From assembly GCA_032718475.1 (NCBI GenBank), contig JAUCBJ010002735.1, positions 1 through 64,000 of the forward strand: DNA of 64,000 nucleotides. The letters run 5' to 3'. This document shows, one piece after another, positions 42,101-54,185 of this stretch (positions within the stretch are counted from its first letter, which is position 1; the number at the start of each line of letters is the position of its first letter). The DNA is from Nemertoderma westbladi (taxonomy: Eukaryota; Xenacoelomorpha; Nemertodermatida; Nemertodermatidae). A model generated the notes under the pieces. It worked only from the letters and a program-made list of their open reading frames with translations. It ran no database searches and was not told the origin of the DNA. Both the position numbers and the translations under genes were made by a program.

Positions 42101-45100
42101 GAGCATGTATGGATGCAAGAATTTGATTTTATAAATAGCAAATTTGAGCAGACACATGGAGTGGAATTTGTTGGCTGGGAATACACCAGCCAATTGCATA
42201 CTGAGTATCACACAAATTTTAACCAATCCTATTGTTTACCTCTGGATAGTAAAGTTAGTTCGATGAGTTGTGTGTTTAAAGAAAATTATAATGAGAATTT
42301 TGCTAGTGAAGTTGTTGAATTAGCTTTTGACCGAGCGCTCTGCAGTCATCGTGGTGTGGTGATTGCTTCTTCCCACCAATCCCAGTTGGTGACAACAGCA
42401 TTGGAAGTGACATCACTTTTAGCTAAAGCATTATTTAACCAGGACTATGCCAATATTGGCCAAGAAGTTATGGATATAGAAGACAGATGTGACAGCAGCA
42501 TTTGCAAATGTTATGGGACTGCTTCTTGTTTTACTATAGAGGATGGATACGCTGGATCTTTTACAACAGATACACTAAATAAGGAAAACTGCAAGTTGAT
42601 TGAAGAAATTCGATTCAACAAAGGTAACTATTTGTTTTCTTTTGGAAGACGATTTGCCCTAGGGTTAGTAAACCATGTTTCCGATATTTGGGAACTAACT
42701 TACAGTGAACATACAGACAAAGCTGAGAGAGAATTATTGAAGGTCCAATCTCATAGTGCAAGTTTATTTAAGCCAAGTATTTCCTCTTACTGCATATTCG
42801 GATTTGGAATTGTATCAAAAATTATTTCTGGAACTGTTTCGGAGTTTCAAACATACAACACCTCACATGCCCTATCAAGAATAGAAGGAGCTGTTGATCG
42901 ATGTGGTCTGCAAATTTATGTATCTTCATCATGGTCAATAGGGTTGATCAACAATGCAAGTCTTTTTATGGAAGAAACAGGTTTTTGGATGCACCAAACT
43001 TACAATCGTGAATTTGCAGATGTTTCTATTTTCCTTGCTGATTCTGATCAGTTGTATAACAAATATAAACCCAAAGTTATTGGTAACAGTTGCGAATCAT
43101 ACTTAGAGTTTGGAGCCATCGGGCATTTCTATAATGTTACTCCGCCATCTGAATATGTGAGATCTCTGGACGAGATCGCCATTCCTTTGGAATATTCCAA
43201 ATCGTTATGCTCTATTAGCTTGGCATTTGGCGAAGAGCTTATTTGGAACATGGATTTGGAAAATCTCCTTATAGGAAATATGCGGAGTTTGGGTATGGAG
43301 CAAGCCAGCATCAATTACCAGGATGACCCTACCCAAACGGCTAGTAGACATTCATTTGAGACATTCAATGATGCATCATTTAACTCTATAAACTGGCATA
43401 CCTTACAGAAAATTTTGGATATAAAACATGAAAAGGCGAATGTGTTCACATATATTTCATCTCTGTCTGGAGTCTCAACTGACAGTATTGACTATATTTG
43501 TGCTCAGTCTAAAATTGAATCATTCTCTGATGAATGGCAATGCTCTCAGCCATACTTTAAACTACACATGAACTCAGAGTATGTCAGTGTTGTAGTAGAA
43601 CCAAACAAAACCCAACAAGAGTTATTATCATCACAAGATAAATATTATGGTAACTCTGTTGATAATTGCAATCTTTGGCAAACCGTAGGCGAAGCAGTGG
43701 ATAAGGTTATTATCAAAAATCATGCGCATATACTCGAAGTAATAACGCAAATGTATACATCTTATAATGCCTCCGCAGATTTACCCTTATTAGGTGCCAC
43801 ACAGGAATACCAATCTATTGAGTACGGAGTTACTGGAACTATTGGTTACTCAAAACCACAGAAAATAAATCTGGGCTTTATACTTCAAGATGTTTTGCAA
43901 AGCTGTGCTACTAGTGATAGCACATTTGTTTATGGACAACAGATATATGGACTTATTTCTGGCGAGTTTTGCGCAAAAACATGTAATTATCTTACTGAAT
44001 GCGCTATTGTTAAGAAAATACAGGAAACACCTCTGATGGATTCGAATATAAAACGCAATATTATTTGGTGTACTTCAGTGCAAGAGTGTTCTGACTTGGA
44101 GATTGAACCTGTTAGTTACTTTAAAGTATCTGACACATATATGGTCCAGTTAGATACCAAAGTGGATTCTGCAATTTTGGAGCGAACTCCTTCTTTTAAT
44201 ATTGGATACTTTAACGGTTTTGGTGCATTAAACTCTAATGTTTGGGAAACCATCAACCAATTTCCGAATACAACTCCATTAAAAGATCATACAACAGAGT
44301 CATACATTGGGTATGATATGCAGCGTTCAATCTGTAACAAATTCGGCTATAACTTAAATCACTCTATAGAAAATGATGGTTTTACATCATGGGAGTACAT
44401 AAAGGCTGATTATGAAAGCTTGCCAGAGACATCATATGGTATTTTATCAATAGATTACTATCTTGAGTCCTTATTTTACATTGGAAAATGTACTATCTTG
44501 GGTAACACAATTTTGGAAGAAATCGTATGGGATTACCTTGGTCATAAAGAGATTCCGAAAGTCGACCATGTTAGTGAATCCATAGTTGTTGATAATTCTC
44601 AATGTACCTGCAATATCAGTTCAGATTGCGAAGAAATTATAGCTGAAACTAATGACATATTTTCTGAAACACCCGAACTAGATATATTTGTAAGTGATAG
44701 TGGTGCAAGAGAATTTTGTAATATCAGAATTGAGTTTGAAGTCAGTTTATGCCATCCTTCCAGAGAGTTTTATCACACATATGGATTTGGTATACCTGAA
44801 GAAACTTACTATGAACATGTTGGTGGAATTGTTGAGGCACCTGGAATGGAGGAATATGGCCATCTGATTGATGATTTCAAGGGATTAGCTACGTATGTGG
44901 TGAAACCGAGATATATATGTTACACCATGTATGAAGAGGCTGTATATCATCAAACCATGGAATATATTAATCTAGAATGGTTTGAAACTTGTGAAAAGTG
45001 CATGGCAGATGTCATATACGAATCAAATTTATACGAAAGACAATATGTGCAGAAACATTATGTGTATGGGAAGGAGTTATTAGCATTCAACACTTGGGAA

Positions 45101-48100
45101 TCCTTGGGAAAAATAGGATCATACCAAACTGAAGATGCGAGATTGATTGAATCCTATGAACTTCATCAATATGGGTTCCTGGAGGCGCTTGTTGTAATGT
45201 ATTTTTGTGAGAAATTAATTGATATTGTTGGAGAATGGGAAAAAATTCAAGATTTTGATTTGATGTTTATGGAATATGAAACTGCCTTTGTTTATTTACA
45301 TGAATACAAAGTTACGGATCATGCAAATGAAAAAGTGTGTGTGGTATATGGTGAGGGTGATTTGAAAGAAATTGTATGGCAATCAACCGTAGTTTTAAAT
45401 ATATTTTCATTGGGATCAGTATTTGCCTGTGTTATTGAGCAAGTAAACATCATGTATGGGAAGTCACAATGTAAATGGGGAGATGAATTTGCTTTCGGTC
45501 AACAAACAGAAGAAATTACAAACTGGAAAACTATCAATTCAGAATTTTACAAACTTCACGGTACAAATTCGGTGGCAGTGGAATATCATCAAATCCTAGA
45601 AGGGCGTATTAAAATAGATAGTGTTGTAGTTAGAGGAATGGAGATTAATGAGTCCAACAGTTGGCAAAGCAGTCAACCTCTCCAACAAATTTCATATTCT
45701 AATGCATATGAATCATTATGCCATGATCATTTGTACTTTGGTTTTGCTCAAGATACTGCCTCAGTAACGAATGATTCATATCAAGAAGTACTTGATACTG
45801 TTTGGCTTCATGCTAAAGGATTTAATCCCGATAACGTATGGTCGGAACGATCTGGTTGGAGTTTCCATTACTCTGAATTTTTCCAGCCCATTATATACAA
45901 TCCCAAATTAGTTCAGGGGGTAACTACGCATTCGTCTACTTATTGGGAAGATTTACAACATTTTGAATCAAAGGATTTATTTCAAGATTGTTTATTTGGA
46001 TTCGATGTTGTGGATAATTTGGAGAAACTTGATAAGACTGTTACTGCTTACGATATGGCTGAGTGCGATTTATCGGAAGAGATTAATCTAGAGGACTTTG
46101 CTGTAGATATACTGGTGAAGGGTGTTGAACACGATATTGCAGGATTATCTTTTCAGATGACCCTTACATCCTCAGGTCATGCAGATAAGACCATCGTTTA
46201 TGGAAACACAACATATGATGGAGTTGATTGGCAGATGATATACATCTCAGATTGCTTAGAGTATACTTTCTGTTCTGTTCTTGTTGAGGGTGTTATTCAA
46301 AGACATGGGGTATCAGTTGATCAAGGGAATTCATGGAATGTAGGTTGCATTGAAAGTATAAACTATATGTCAGAGACAACACATCAATTAGACCACAGAA
46401 ACCTTGATATTGACAATACCAATGTATCATTGTGTTATGAATCTTTTCATTGTTCGCATTCAAAAGACCGAGAATATATATTGGGCAATGCTTTTCAAAG
46501 TAGTGCTGTATGGGACATAAGTCAAATACTTATTATTGATGTACCCCAATACGAGTATATACAAGATTATGAAATCGAGTATTTTCAGCATAGAAATTTA
46601 GGTGTGTCAGTTCAATGTGCCCTTACTCTAGGTAGTGCTAGCACTGACTCATTAGAAACAAATTATTCCGAACAGTTTACCACCAACACTGCTGAAAATG
46701 ATTTTATTGGATCAACAATTGCATTGGATATTATTAAATCTGCTGTTTGTGAAAAGGCGGTACTTTTTGGGGATGCGATTTCTAATGTAACAAATTGGCA
46801 TACAACAGGCTCTGTTGGTGGTTATTTGACAACTAATGTGACGTCTAAACTTAGCGTGGAGGCAATGTGGCATCGTGTAAATGTTATAAAAGCTTCTAAC
46901 AGTGCTATGGCAGCAATTGAAACGTGTACTGAAATATACCAATCATTAGATATGTTGTTAATTGGTGGTGTTGGGAACGAATTCGCAGAGGTTTTCCATA
47001 ATGCGCATCACATAATAGAAAAAGTGGATGAACAATTTTATAATACTTGTGGTGACATTGTTCAAGGTGTTGTTGATTGGAACTTTGTGGATAAATTTAT
47101 TGCTGATATTTCAGGGAAAGAGACAATTTCCAACATTAGCGAACACTTTGCTCTTCATGAAGGTGTTAATAAGGAGTATGATGTTTCACTTTGCATCGCC
47201 CAAGAAGTTGAATGGGATATTCTTATGGAATATTCACATAACTATTTGTTAAAGAATCCTAATTTTGAGTTTGCTGGAATTATAACTCATACTTCGGAAG
47301 AAAACATTTGTGAAGTTTCGTCAATTAAAACGTACGGTAATCATATATTTGAAACCTCAAATTGGGATCGCTTGTGCGGTAATTTGGGTTATTTAACGTC
47401 TGCAGCCCATCAGCAATTTGAATTCTCTTATTTCTGCAACACCTATAATTCTAGCTATGGCGAAGAACGCTGCTCAGCACAAGTTTCTTCTTTCTATTCA
47501 GAAACACAAACATCGCTTCCATTTCTTCAGACTGCAGATCTACTGGATGTTGGGGATGTTGTGTACCACATGTTTGAGTTATATAATGAGCAAATGTTGT
47601 TCCATAACAGTGTTCAAGGAACCAGTTCTGATGAAATATTACACTGGGAAATTTCTACTGACCTGGTTAATCAACCGTATGCTACAGGCCAGGCAATTAG
47701 CTCTGACACATCTTTGGTTGGTTTGAGTACACAATCTGTAACATGTGATACTGTGTCAGGTCACCAGATTCAGCAAACATTTAATATTAACTTCTCGTCA
47801 GTTGATAAATTATTTGTGGGGGTTGTGGAATCTGAATATACTGGAATTGTAATTCATGAAAATCTACAAGGATATTACAACATAACAACTCAAAAATCAT
47901 TTGGTTACCAGGTGGAAACATTGCTTGAGTGGGAGTTCGCATCACAAACTGCACGATATCATATAGACTCTGCACGCCTTGAATACTCCCTTGAAATATT
48001 ACATAATGATCGGAATTGTCAAGTGGATCTGAAATTGTCTGACGCCTTGATGGATACGTTTGATTTTAACTGGGATATTGCGCAGATGTTTACTAAATGG

Positions 48101-51100
48101 CATAAGGAACGTGACTTTGCAAATGTAGCAACTGAGTATCACAAACTCGATCAGAATGTAAATGTAAATTATTACTGTTTTTTGGGAAATTCAACTGAAC
48201 ATATTATCGATTGGCAACATGTTATGTCGTATCAAAAGGCCACTGAATTTTCTGAATTTCCTCATTACAATTACCAAACTGTTGAAATTCATCGTGAAAT
48301 GGAATCAGTAAGAAGTCATGTTTTGGCTTATGGTCAGCAAATAGATATTTTCTTTGAATGGGACATGTTATCATTTGGAGAATATGATTCGTCATTCCAA
48401 GATACTGTTTCCATAACATTTGCTAGAGAAATTGCAATTTGTGAATCTTTTGAGAAACGGATTATTTATGGTAATTGCTGTGAGAACTTGTTACTATGGG
48501 ATGATTTAAATTATTCTAGAAACGCAAAATATGAGTTTGCTACAGAACAGGTATTTGACATATTTCATCCAGGTAGTTTTCAAATTAAATCATCCATGAT
48601 TTGGTCAAATGGTTCACAGATGTACCCCGAAAGAGATTGGCTATATTGTCAAGAATATATCCCTGAAAAACAATCTCAAGATTTAGCGAATATAATATGT
48701 GAATCTTGGGGGTTTCTTTCAAAAGCAGGATTTTCTCTGTATGAAATCGCAGGCAATTACACTGAAAGTTTGTCAACCTTTGAATATGTTGGACAGTACC
48801 TCCAGGGACACGTAGAACATGAACGGGCATTCATGAGTGATACATTAACTATTCTTTTGACAGATTATGGGATTAGTTATGGCCAAAGAATGAATACAGC
48901 TGAAACCAACTCCTTTGACACTGTCTGGGAGTCTTCTCTAACTATAACAAGCAGAAAAAGTAATTTAGATTATGCTGGATCATCATGGGAACTGGACCAT
49001 TCTGTCAGTCGCGTTTTACCCAAAACAATTATGTATGGCAATGAGTTCAATGAGTATTATCCTTGGGATTATTGCACTTTTACTATCGGATATATTGCAG
49101 AGCTAGCGAATCACAGCCTACATTTTCTCCATATACATGATGGCTATACCACTGATGAGGCCAAAAGTTATCGACATCCTGTTGAAGGGTTTGAATACTT
49201 TGATTGTGGATGTACCCACCCGTTTTTTTCACCCGGACAATGGACTGCCTTTGCGGATGTGAGCAGTTTCGTAAGTGATATCGATGTTGGTGTTTCTTCG
49301 CGGCAAGATGTATCTTGTGGAAACCACCTTGACTCATACACACTCTGGGAATCTGCAGATAATTATCATTCCCGAGTGATGAAAGAACATTCAACCAGTA
49401 TATTTCATGATTGTGGCTTTGAACAGCATAATTTATCTTTATCTTTCAGCATCAATATGGGATATGGAATGGATAATGTATCCTTATTTGAAGATGACAT
49501 TTCTTTCAACATACTATTGACTCATTCAGGCAGTGAATATGTTGGTATTACTTTCGCAGAAGATATATACGATCAGAAGAATGTAGATACCGTCAGTGTT
49601 TATGGAGATGGATATTTGCAGTGGGACAATTGGGAATATGTTGGTTTTATTTCCGGCTATGATGTAGAAATTGTAACTTATGGGATTCATTTTGAAACAC
49701 TGTTTAGTGGAATTGGATCAGATATAAATCATTTGTGGTCTTCTTCTGAAATTAATACAATCTCTGATTTCTGGGAACATAGCTTTGATTTCATCAAACA
49801 TCGACATTCCATGGAGGTTGTTGAAATTAGGTCAGATTTTTGTGACTTGGAAACTCATTTTGGGATCCGCTTGCAACAAACATACCGTATACCTCAAACG
49901 GATGACATAACTTGGGAAACTACTGGAATTGGATCAGATTTATTAAAAGAATCCGTATTACTGGGGGCAACATATGATGCAACCTACCTAACTAGGTCTT
50001 TTAAGTTAGAAGATAGTGTACGACTAGGAGCTAGTATTCAAGAGGAATTGGTTGTACAGTCTGATTATATCCAGTTTTTGAATTGCCTTACTTCAGCTCA
50101 AGAACAAGCCAATCTCATTGTTGCTCAAAGGGTAAATGATGCCGTTGAAATAAATAAAGAGGTTTGTTACGGAAAACCTTCATTCAATATGTTTACATGG
50201 GAGTTTGCTTGCGCAATGGAAAGTGCCATATTTGAATCAGCATTTGACATGTTTTATGGATATTTCCTGGAAAATCATTATGATGGCAACATAAATGTAT
50301 CTCTATATAATGAACAACATTCATTAGAAGATACCCAATGGATGCATGTTGATGAATTTTGCAAAAAGGATACTTTGTTTCACTACGCAAGTATTTCGGC
50401 ACATTTCGACATACTAAATATTAAAGTAACAATTAAGGAATCTTTGGAAATATGCAATGCTATCGAAAGTCTTTTGATATGGTGTCATGCGGGAGAATTT
50501 TCAACCTCTAGTCATGCTGTAGAAAAAGGCGAACTTTGTGGAGTTGTCCTATTTAAACCAGCCACATTTAAATTATTCAGGCCGGAAGTATGGGGATCAT
50601 CGAGTTTTGAGGACTGGACTGATATTTGGACATCCCTTGACACAAAGTCATGGAATTTGCCCGAGAGTCTGAGACTTGGTTCCATTGCACATAATGATCT
50701 TAATACGATTGAATCGCGGAAATTGGTGCGAACGTATAATTTTGCAATGGAAAATATTATCTGTTGTGAATTTGAACATTCAATGAGTGATGTTTTTCAT
50801 GATTCAGCCAATGTAAGCCTGGAGTGGAGTCAAACAAACTATGGCAGTATTGAACACGGTAGGAAGACGATGTCATTTTCTATTATCAATGCCGTTGATG
50901 TTCTATTTAATGAAGATGCATTCATGTTTACTGACCAATCAACATATGATGGGGCATCTATGGTATTGGAAGAACATTGGATGGGAACTTTCGTTAACAT
51001 ACACCAGGATGTACAGTACGGAACTTCTATTGAAAAATGTATAGACTGGGGTACTATTATGGAATCAATGCCATTTCAACACAACTTTGAATTGGCATTA

Positions 51101-52080
51101 TTTGAAAAGGCGGTTTACAATCATTATGAATTTGGAATTTGCGGTGAAGGTGTTGAGTTATGTTACGGTTATTCCGATATAGCAAATCTTGCCTTGGAAT
51201 GGAATTTATATACTTTATTGGATAGACCTGCTCGCGAATACGTTGGTGCGGAAACGTACACACCAGTTGGGGGCCAGCACACCATTCGCAAGGATTATTC
51301 TCTATGTTTGGAAATGTCAATGTATATCGATTGGTTGAATGTGGATACATTTTCTACCCATTCAATGGACTCAGTTTTCTCGAATGTTCACCGAGAGGTT
51401 TCATTCGACCATTACAATATGTCATCTTACTTGGAAATGTGTCAAGCTGAACTGTCATCTGTAACATTTATTAATGTCAACTTGATCGCTATTGAAAAGG
51501 AGGATATAAACCTAGAGAATGTTGACATATGCGACTGTGATTATCTAATGACAAGAACAACTGACATCGTTAAACCTATTGTATATGGATATCATCAATC
51601 AACGATGTGTAAATGGAACTCGGTTGACTTTACTGGCTATGAGCTGCTTTCTGTCGAGGCTGGATGGCAGCTTGAATTACATCACTCTTACGCTACCATC
51701 ACCAGAGCAACAGAGAGTACGTCCTATAACATTGCGGACCAATCGCAAGAGTTTATCGTTTGGGATTCTCTTTTCAACTCAAAGATTCTTTCCTACGAGA
51801 CCAACACTGCTGATGCGTCTGCGCATTCATCTTGGCACAGGTGTGAAACAACCGGGAGATATACCGTTAGAGGTGAATACCAGTCGAGTGCTACACCATG
51901 GAATCAGGTCTGCGAATTGGGCGAGGCTGTACCAGAGGTAGCCTATATGTCGTACGCCGCTGATATGTCTCGCAACAGTAGCCGGATAAAAGAGAGTAGC
52001 GAGTGGAGTATCCCAGATGAGACGGTATTCACATTAGACTGGGAATATTTACAGCACATTCTGAAAGATAATCAACAGAG
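18143..52080 (+). CDS. Giant exon B (33.9 kb), with one frame break
   Basis: Coding sequence continues from 18143 to a CAG|AG|GTAAGA-type donor at 52080, about 11,300 codons and about 240 repeat units. It is open in one frame to 26634 and in the next frame from 26579 onward. The change needs one extra base, and no intron fits the repeat register, so I treat it as one exon with an indel. Length modulo 3 is off by exactly one from the flanking splice phases, as expected for a single inserted base. Units keep the W-x(46)-W spacing; for example 45.0-46.2 kb has successive intervals of 46 to 48 residues. A basic, Pro-containing patch (Lys-Lys-Lys-Pro-Lys-Pro) lies near 34262-34282. No catalytic motif or other domain recognised. 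If intact this would be among the longest coding exons known to me. Confidence 0.85.
26579..26634 (+). other. Frame break in giant exon B (+1, one extra base)
   Basis: The upstream frame stops at TAA 26632-26634; the downstream frame is open only from 26579 because of a TAG at 26576-26578. The shift must therefore fall in these 56 nt. The distance between the Trp codon at 26566 and the Trp codon at 26852 is 286 nt, two units plus one codon plus one base. Two T4 runs (26605-26608 and 26620-26623) and an ATATATA stretch are plausible sites for an indel error. Local GC is low, unlike the true exon ends. Confidence 0.8.
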
Positions 52081-52554
52081 GTAAGATTATATATGCAACT
52101 AGAACTAGAAAGCTATAAGTTTAAATTTTAAATGGTAAATTATAAACCTTATATGGTAGGTATGTGCAGTAGTAGTACCACCAACTAAAACCAACAGTGA
52201 GCTAGACATGTCATTCATGTGTCAATCATAATGAGTCACCTGACTGACATGCACGAACTATTCCATCTCACCTTCTTTTTGTACTGTTTATTCATTCAAA
52301 CCGGTGCTGGCCAATATATCATCCATTACAAGAGGGATAAGATAATGAAATGCAGGAATATCAACATTAGCAAGTACACCCCAGACAGGATATATCAGCA
52401 ATGGGTGTGACTGCCTCATTATTAATTTTGTGAAGATAACACTAACTGGCCTTGTGAAATACTGGGGATGAGACCTCGTAAACTTCGAAAGAAATGTTCT
52501 TTTTTCTGGCCCTCGCTTCTTACACTTCAGATAATTGGCCTGGAATCGATAGCT

Positions 52555-52927
52555 GGTTGCCTGGTTACCCTATATCAGTGACCTTCATGGATACCTCTAG
52601 GTCTACTGTACCCCAGCGGTTTGTACTGCAGTGAGCTGACTCTGCGCCACACATTAGTAAAGTAAAGTGTTTGTAACAGGAAACACCAGAGGCGACCCGA
52701 AGTTTCCTCTCTCTTGGCTGTTACATATAAGACAGGGAGGGCGCCACACGTACTCCCAAGGGTGAACACCAACACACCGTAGCTGTCCAACCCAACCGAA
52801 CCCAGGTTAGGTTCCCATATCGCTGGGTTGGCCCACCAGTTACAAAATTGTAACTACCTCTATACGGTATCGAACCCGGGACCTGCCAGCTACAAGCAAG
52901 GCGAGTGATCACTCCAGCAGATACTGG
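52555..52927 (-). mobile_element. tRNA-derived SINE
   Basis: Read on the minus strand, a tRNA-like head contains a B box GGTTCGATACC (plus 52866-52876), preceded by ACTCGCCTTGC and CCCGGG typical of tRNA-headed SINEs, and an A-box-like TGCTGGAGTG (plus about 52910-52919). A body of about 300 nt follows, unlike the surrounding AT-rich intron in composition. The 5' limit is set from the A box; the 3' limit is approximate because I could not see a clear tail or target-site duplication. Confidence 0.7.
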
Positions 52928-53387
52928 TTCTTTGGTAATTTCCTAGAATATGTATAAAAATTCAAAAAACAGTTGGGAATTGGCGACCCTCCACCCACAC
53001 CTACACTGACATTAACGATACGATGGAATATGTACCACACTGTCGAAAGTGCTTAGACAACCCGTGTCTAAGTCGAGACACACTGCCCCAGTCTCTCCCA
53101 TCTCTGAAATCTCCCTGATATTTTTGCACCGACGTCGTTTATTAATACCGAATTAATTTAAAATCATCTCTGCCATCGTCTTTTTTTGTTTTAACAAATT
53201 GATTTTTTGAATTAGTTCCATAAATATGTTGAGTTTCTAGTTACAAGGGATAAAAAATCGAGTAGAATGATTGTAGATATAATGGGTACACAAGCAGCAA
53301 ACCCTGCTAAGCCAAAAATATATGGAAATTCATAAAAAATACAATCAAAGTATTAAATTGAAGAACCGCATAAGTTATAGGACGATT

Positions 53388-53402
53388 TACTACTACTACT
53401 AC
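53388..53402. repeat. (TAC)5 microsatellite, LINE tail
   Basis: Five TAC triplets at the 3' end of the LINE fragment, read as (GTA)5 on the element's strand. The position suggests a simple-repeat 3' tail generated at insertion. Confidence 0.75.
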
Positions 53403-53800
53403 TAGGTCGAGCGAACTCGGACAGTGGAAACGGTTGTCCACGGCTACGCTTTCCTTGTGTTGTTTGCCAGAGAAGTAGATCTGGTATGACCTCTTCTTTA
53501 CTTCTCCATCAGTGCCCACTGGATCTTAGTCTGCGTTCACGGAGGGTGGTTGATACAGGTGGTATTGTACCATAAAGCTCGGCATTTGCCATGTATTGTC
53601 TCCAGCTGATGTTTAGGACTGCCCTTAGTAGTCTTGTGTAGCAACCATCAATTCGTTGCCCAAGTGATTTCGTCAGTGTCCAGGTCTCACCCCCGTATAA
53701 AAATACACTTTCCACTGTGGCTCGAAATAACTTAATCTTCAGGTGCCTGGAGAGATCTGATTTCCAGATGGTATCTATTTTTGATGGGGCTGCCTAAGCC
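53388..53800 (-). pseudogene. LINE reverse-transcriptase ORF, 3' fragment
   Basis: On the minus strand the translation includes Leu-Tyr-Gly-Gly-Glu-Thr-Trp-Thr-Leu-Thr, then Leu-Leu-Arg-Ala-Val-Leu-Asn-Ile-Ser-Trp, then Arg-Glu-Arg-Arg-Leu-Arg-x-x-Gly-His. This is the conserved region C-terminal to the reverse-transcriptase catalytic core in many invertebrate non-LTR retrotransposons. The frame is broken by TGA at plus 53509-53511, where related elements usually have a Cys codon before Trp-Arg-Ser-Lys. It resumes in the same frame and ends in a (GTA)5 tail (plus 53388-53402). The catalytic core is absent: a 5'-truncated, dead copy. Confidence 0.8.
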
Positions 53801-54185
53801 TTTGCTTTCCTAACTTCTATGTCTTTTTTGCTACTCTCTATACATTATTACCATACATCATTAACTTAATTTATTTTCGCATAATAAAAATGCGGATTAC
53901 CTGTGTATCATGCATGTATCTTTATCGTGATAACAGTATAGCAAAATAAAACCATCGCAACAAATAATATAGAGATTAATGGATGATACATTATTATTTT
54001 TCTATTTATTTCGAATAATATTTATTTATACCTCATGTAGCTTCAGTGTTTTCTTCTAAATTTAAATAATATACAAAATTATAAATAGTTAAAATTGATT
54101 TGTATTTTATTTATATATTAATTAGAAATATTTTACTTTGCAATAAATTTTTGACAAAAATTAATTTTGTATTTATTTTATTCAG

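Larger units (their letters stand above)
52081..54185 (+). other. Intron, 2,105 nt, carrying retroelement remnants
   Basis: Donor AG|GTAAGA and acceptor TTTATTTTATTCAG ending at 54185, phase 2. The splice is confirmed by repeat register: the Trp codon at 52040 and the one at 54286 are exactly 141 coding nt apart after splicing. It holds a minus-strand tRNA-derived SINE (about 52.55-52.93 kb) and a minus-strand LINE 3' end (53.39-53.80 kb). The remainder (52081-52550, 52930-53387, 53800-54185) shows nothing recognisable beyond AT-rich DNA. Confidence 0.92.

Noticed and set aside
51579-51941. Plus-strand 120-codon frame overlapping the end of exon B
   Set aside because: It overlaps the well-supported repeat frame in a GC-richer zone where stops are rarer, and has no repeat pattern of its own.
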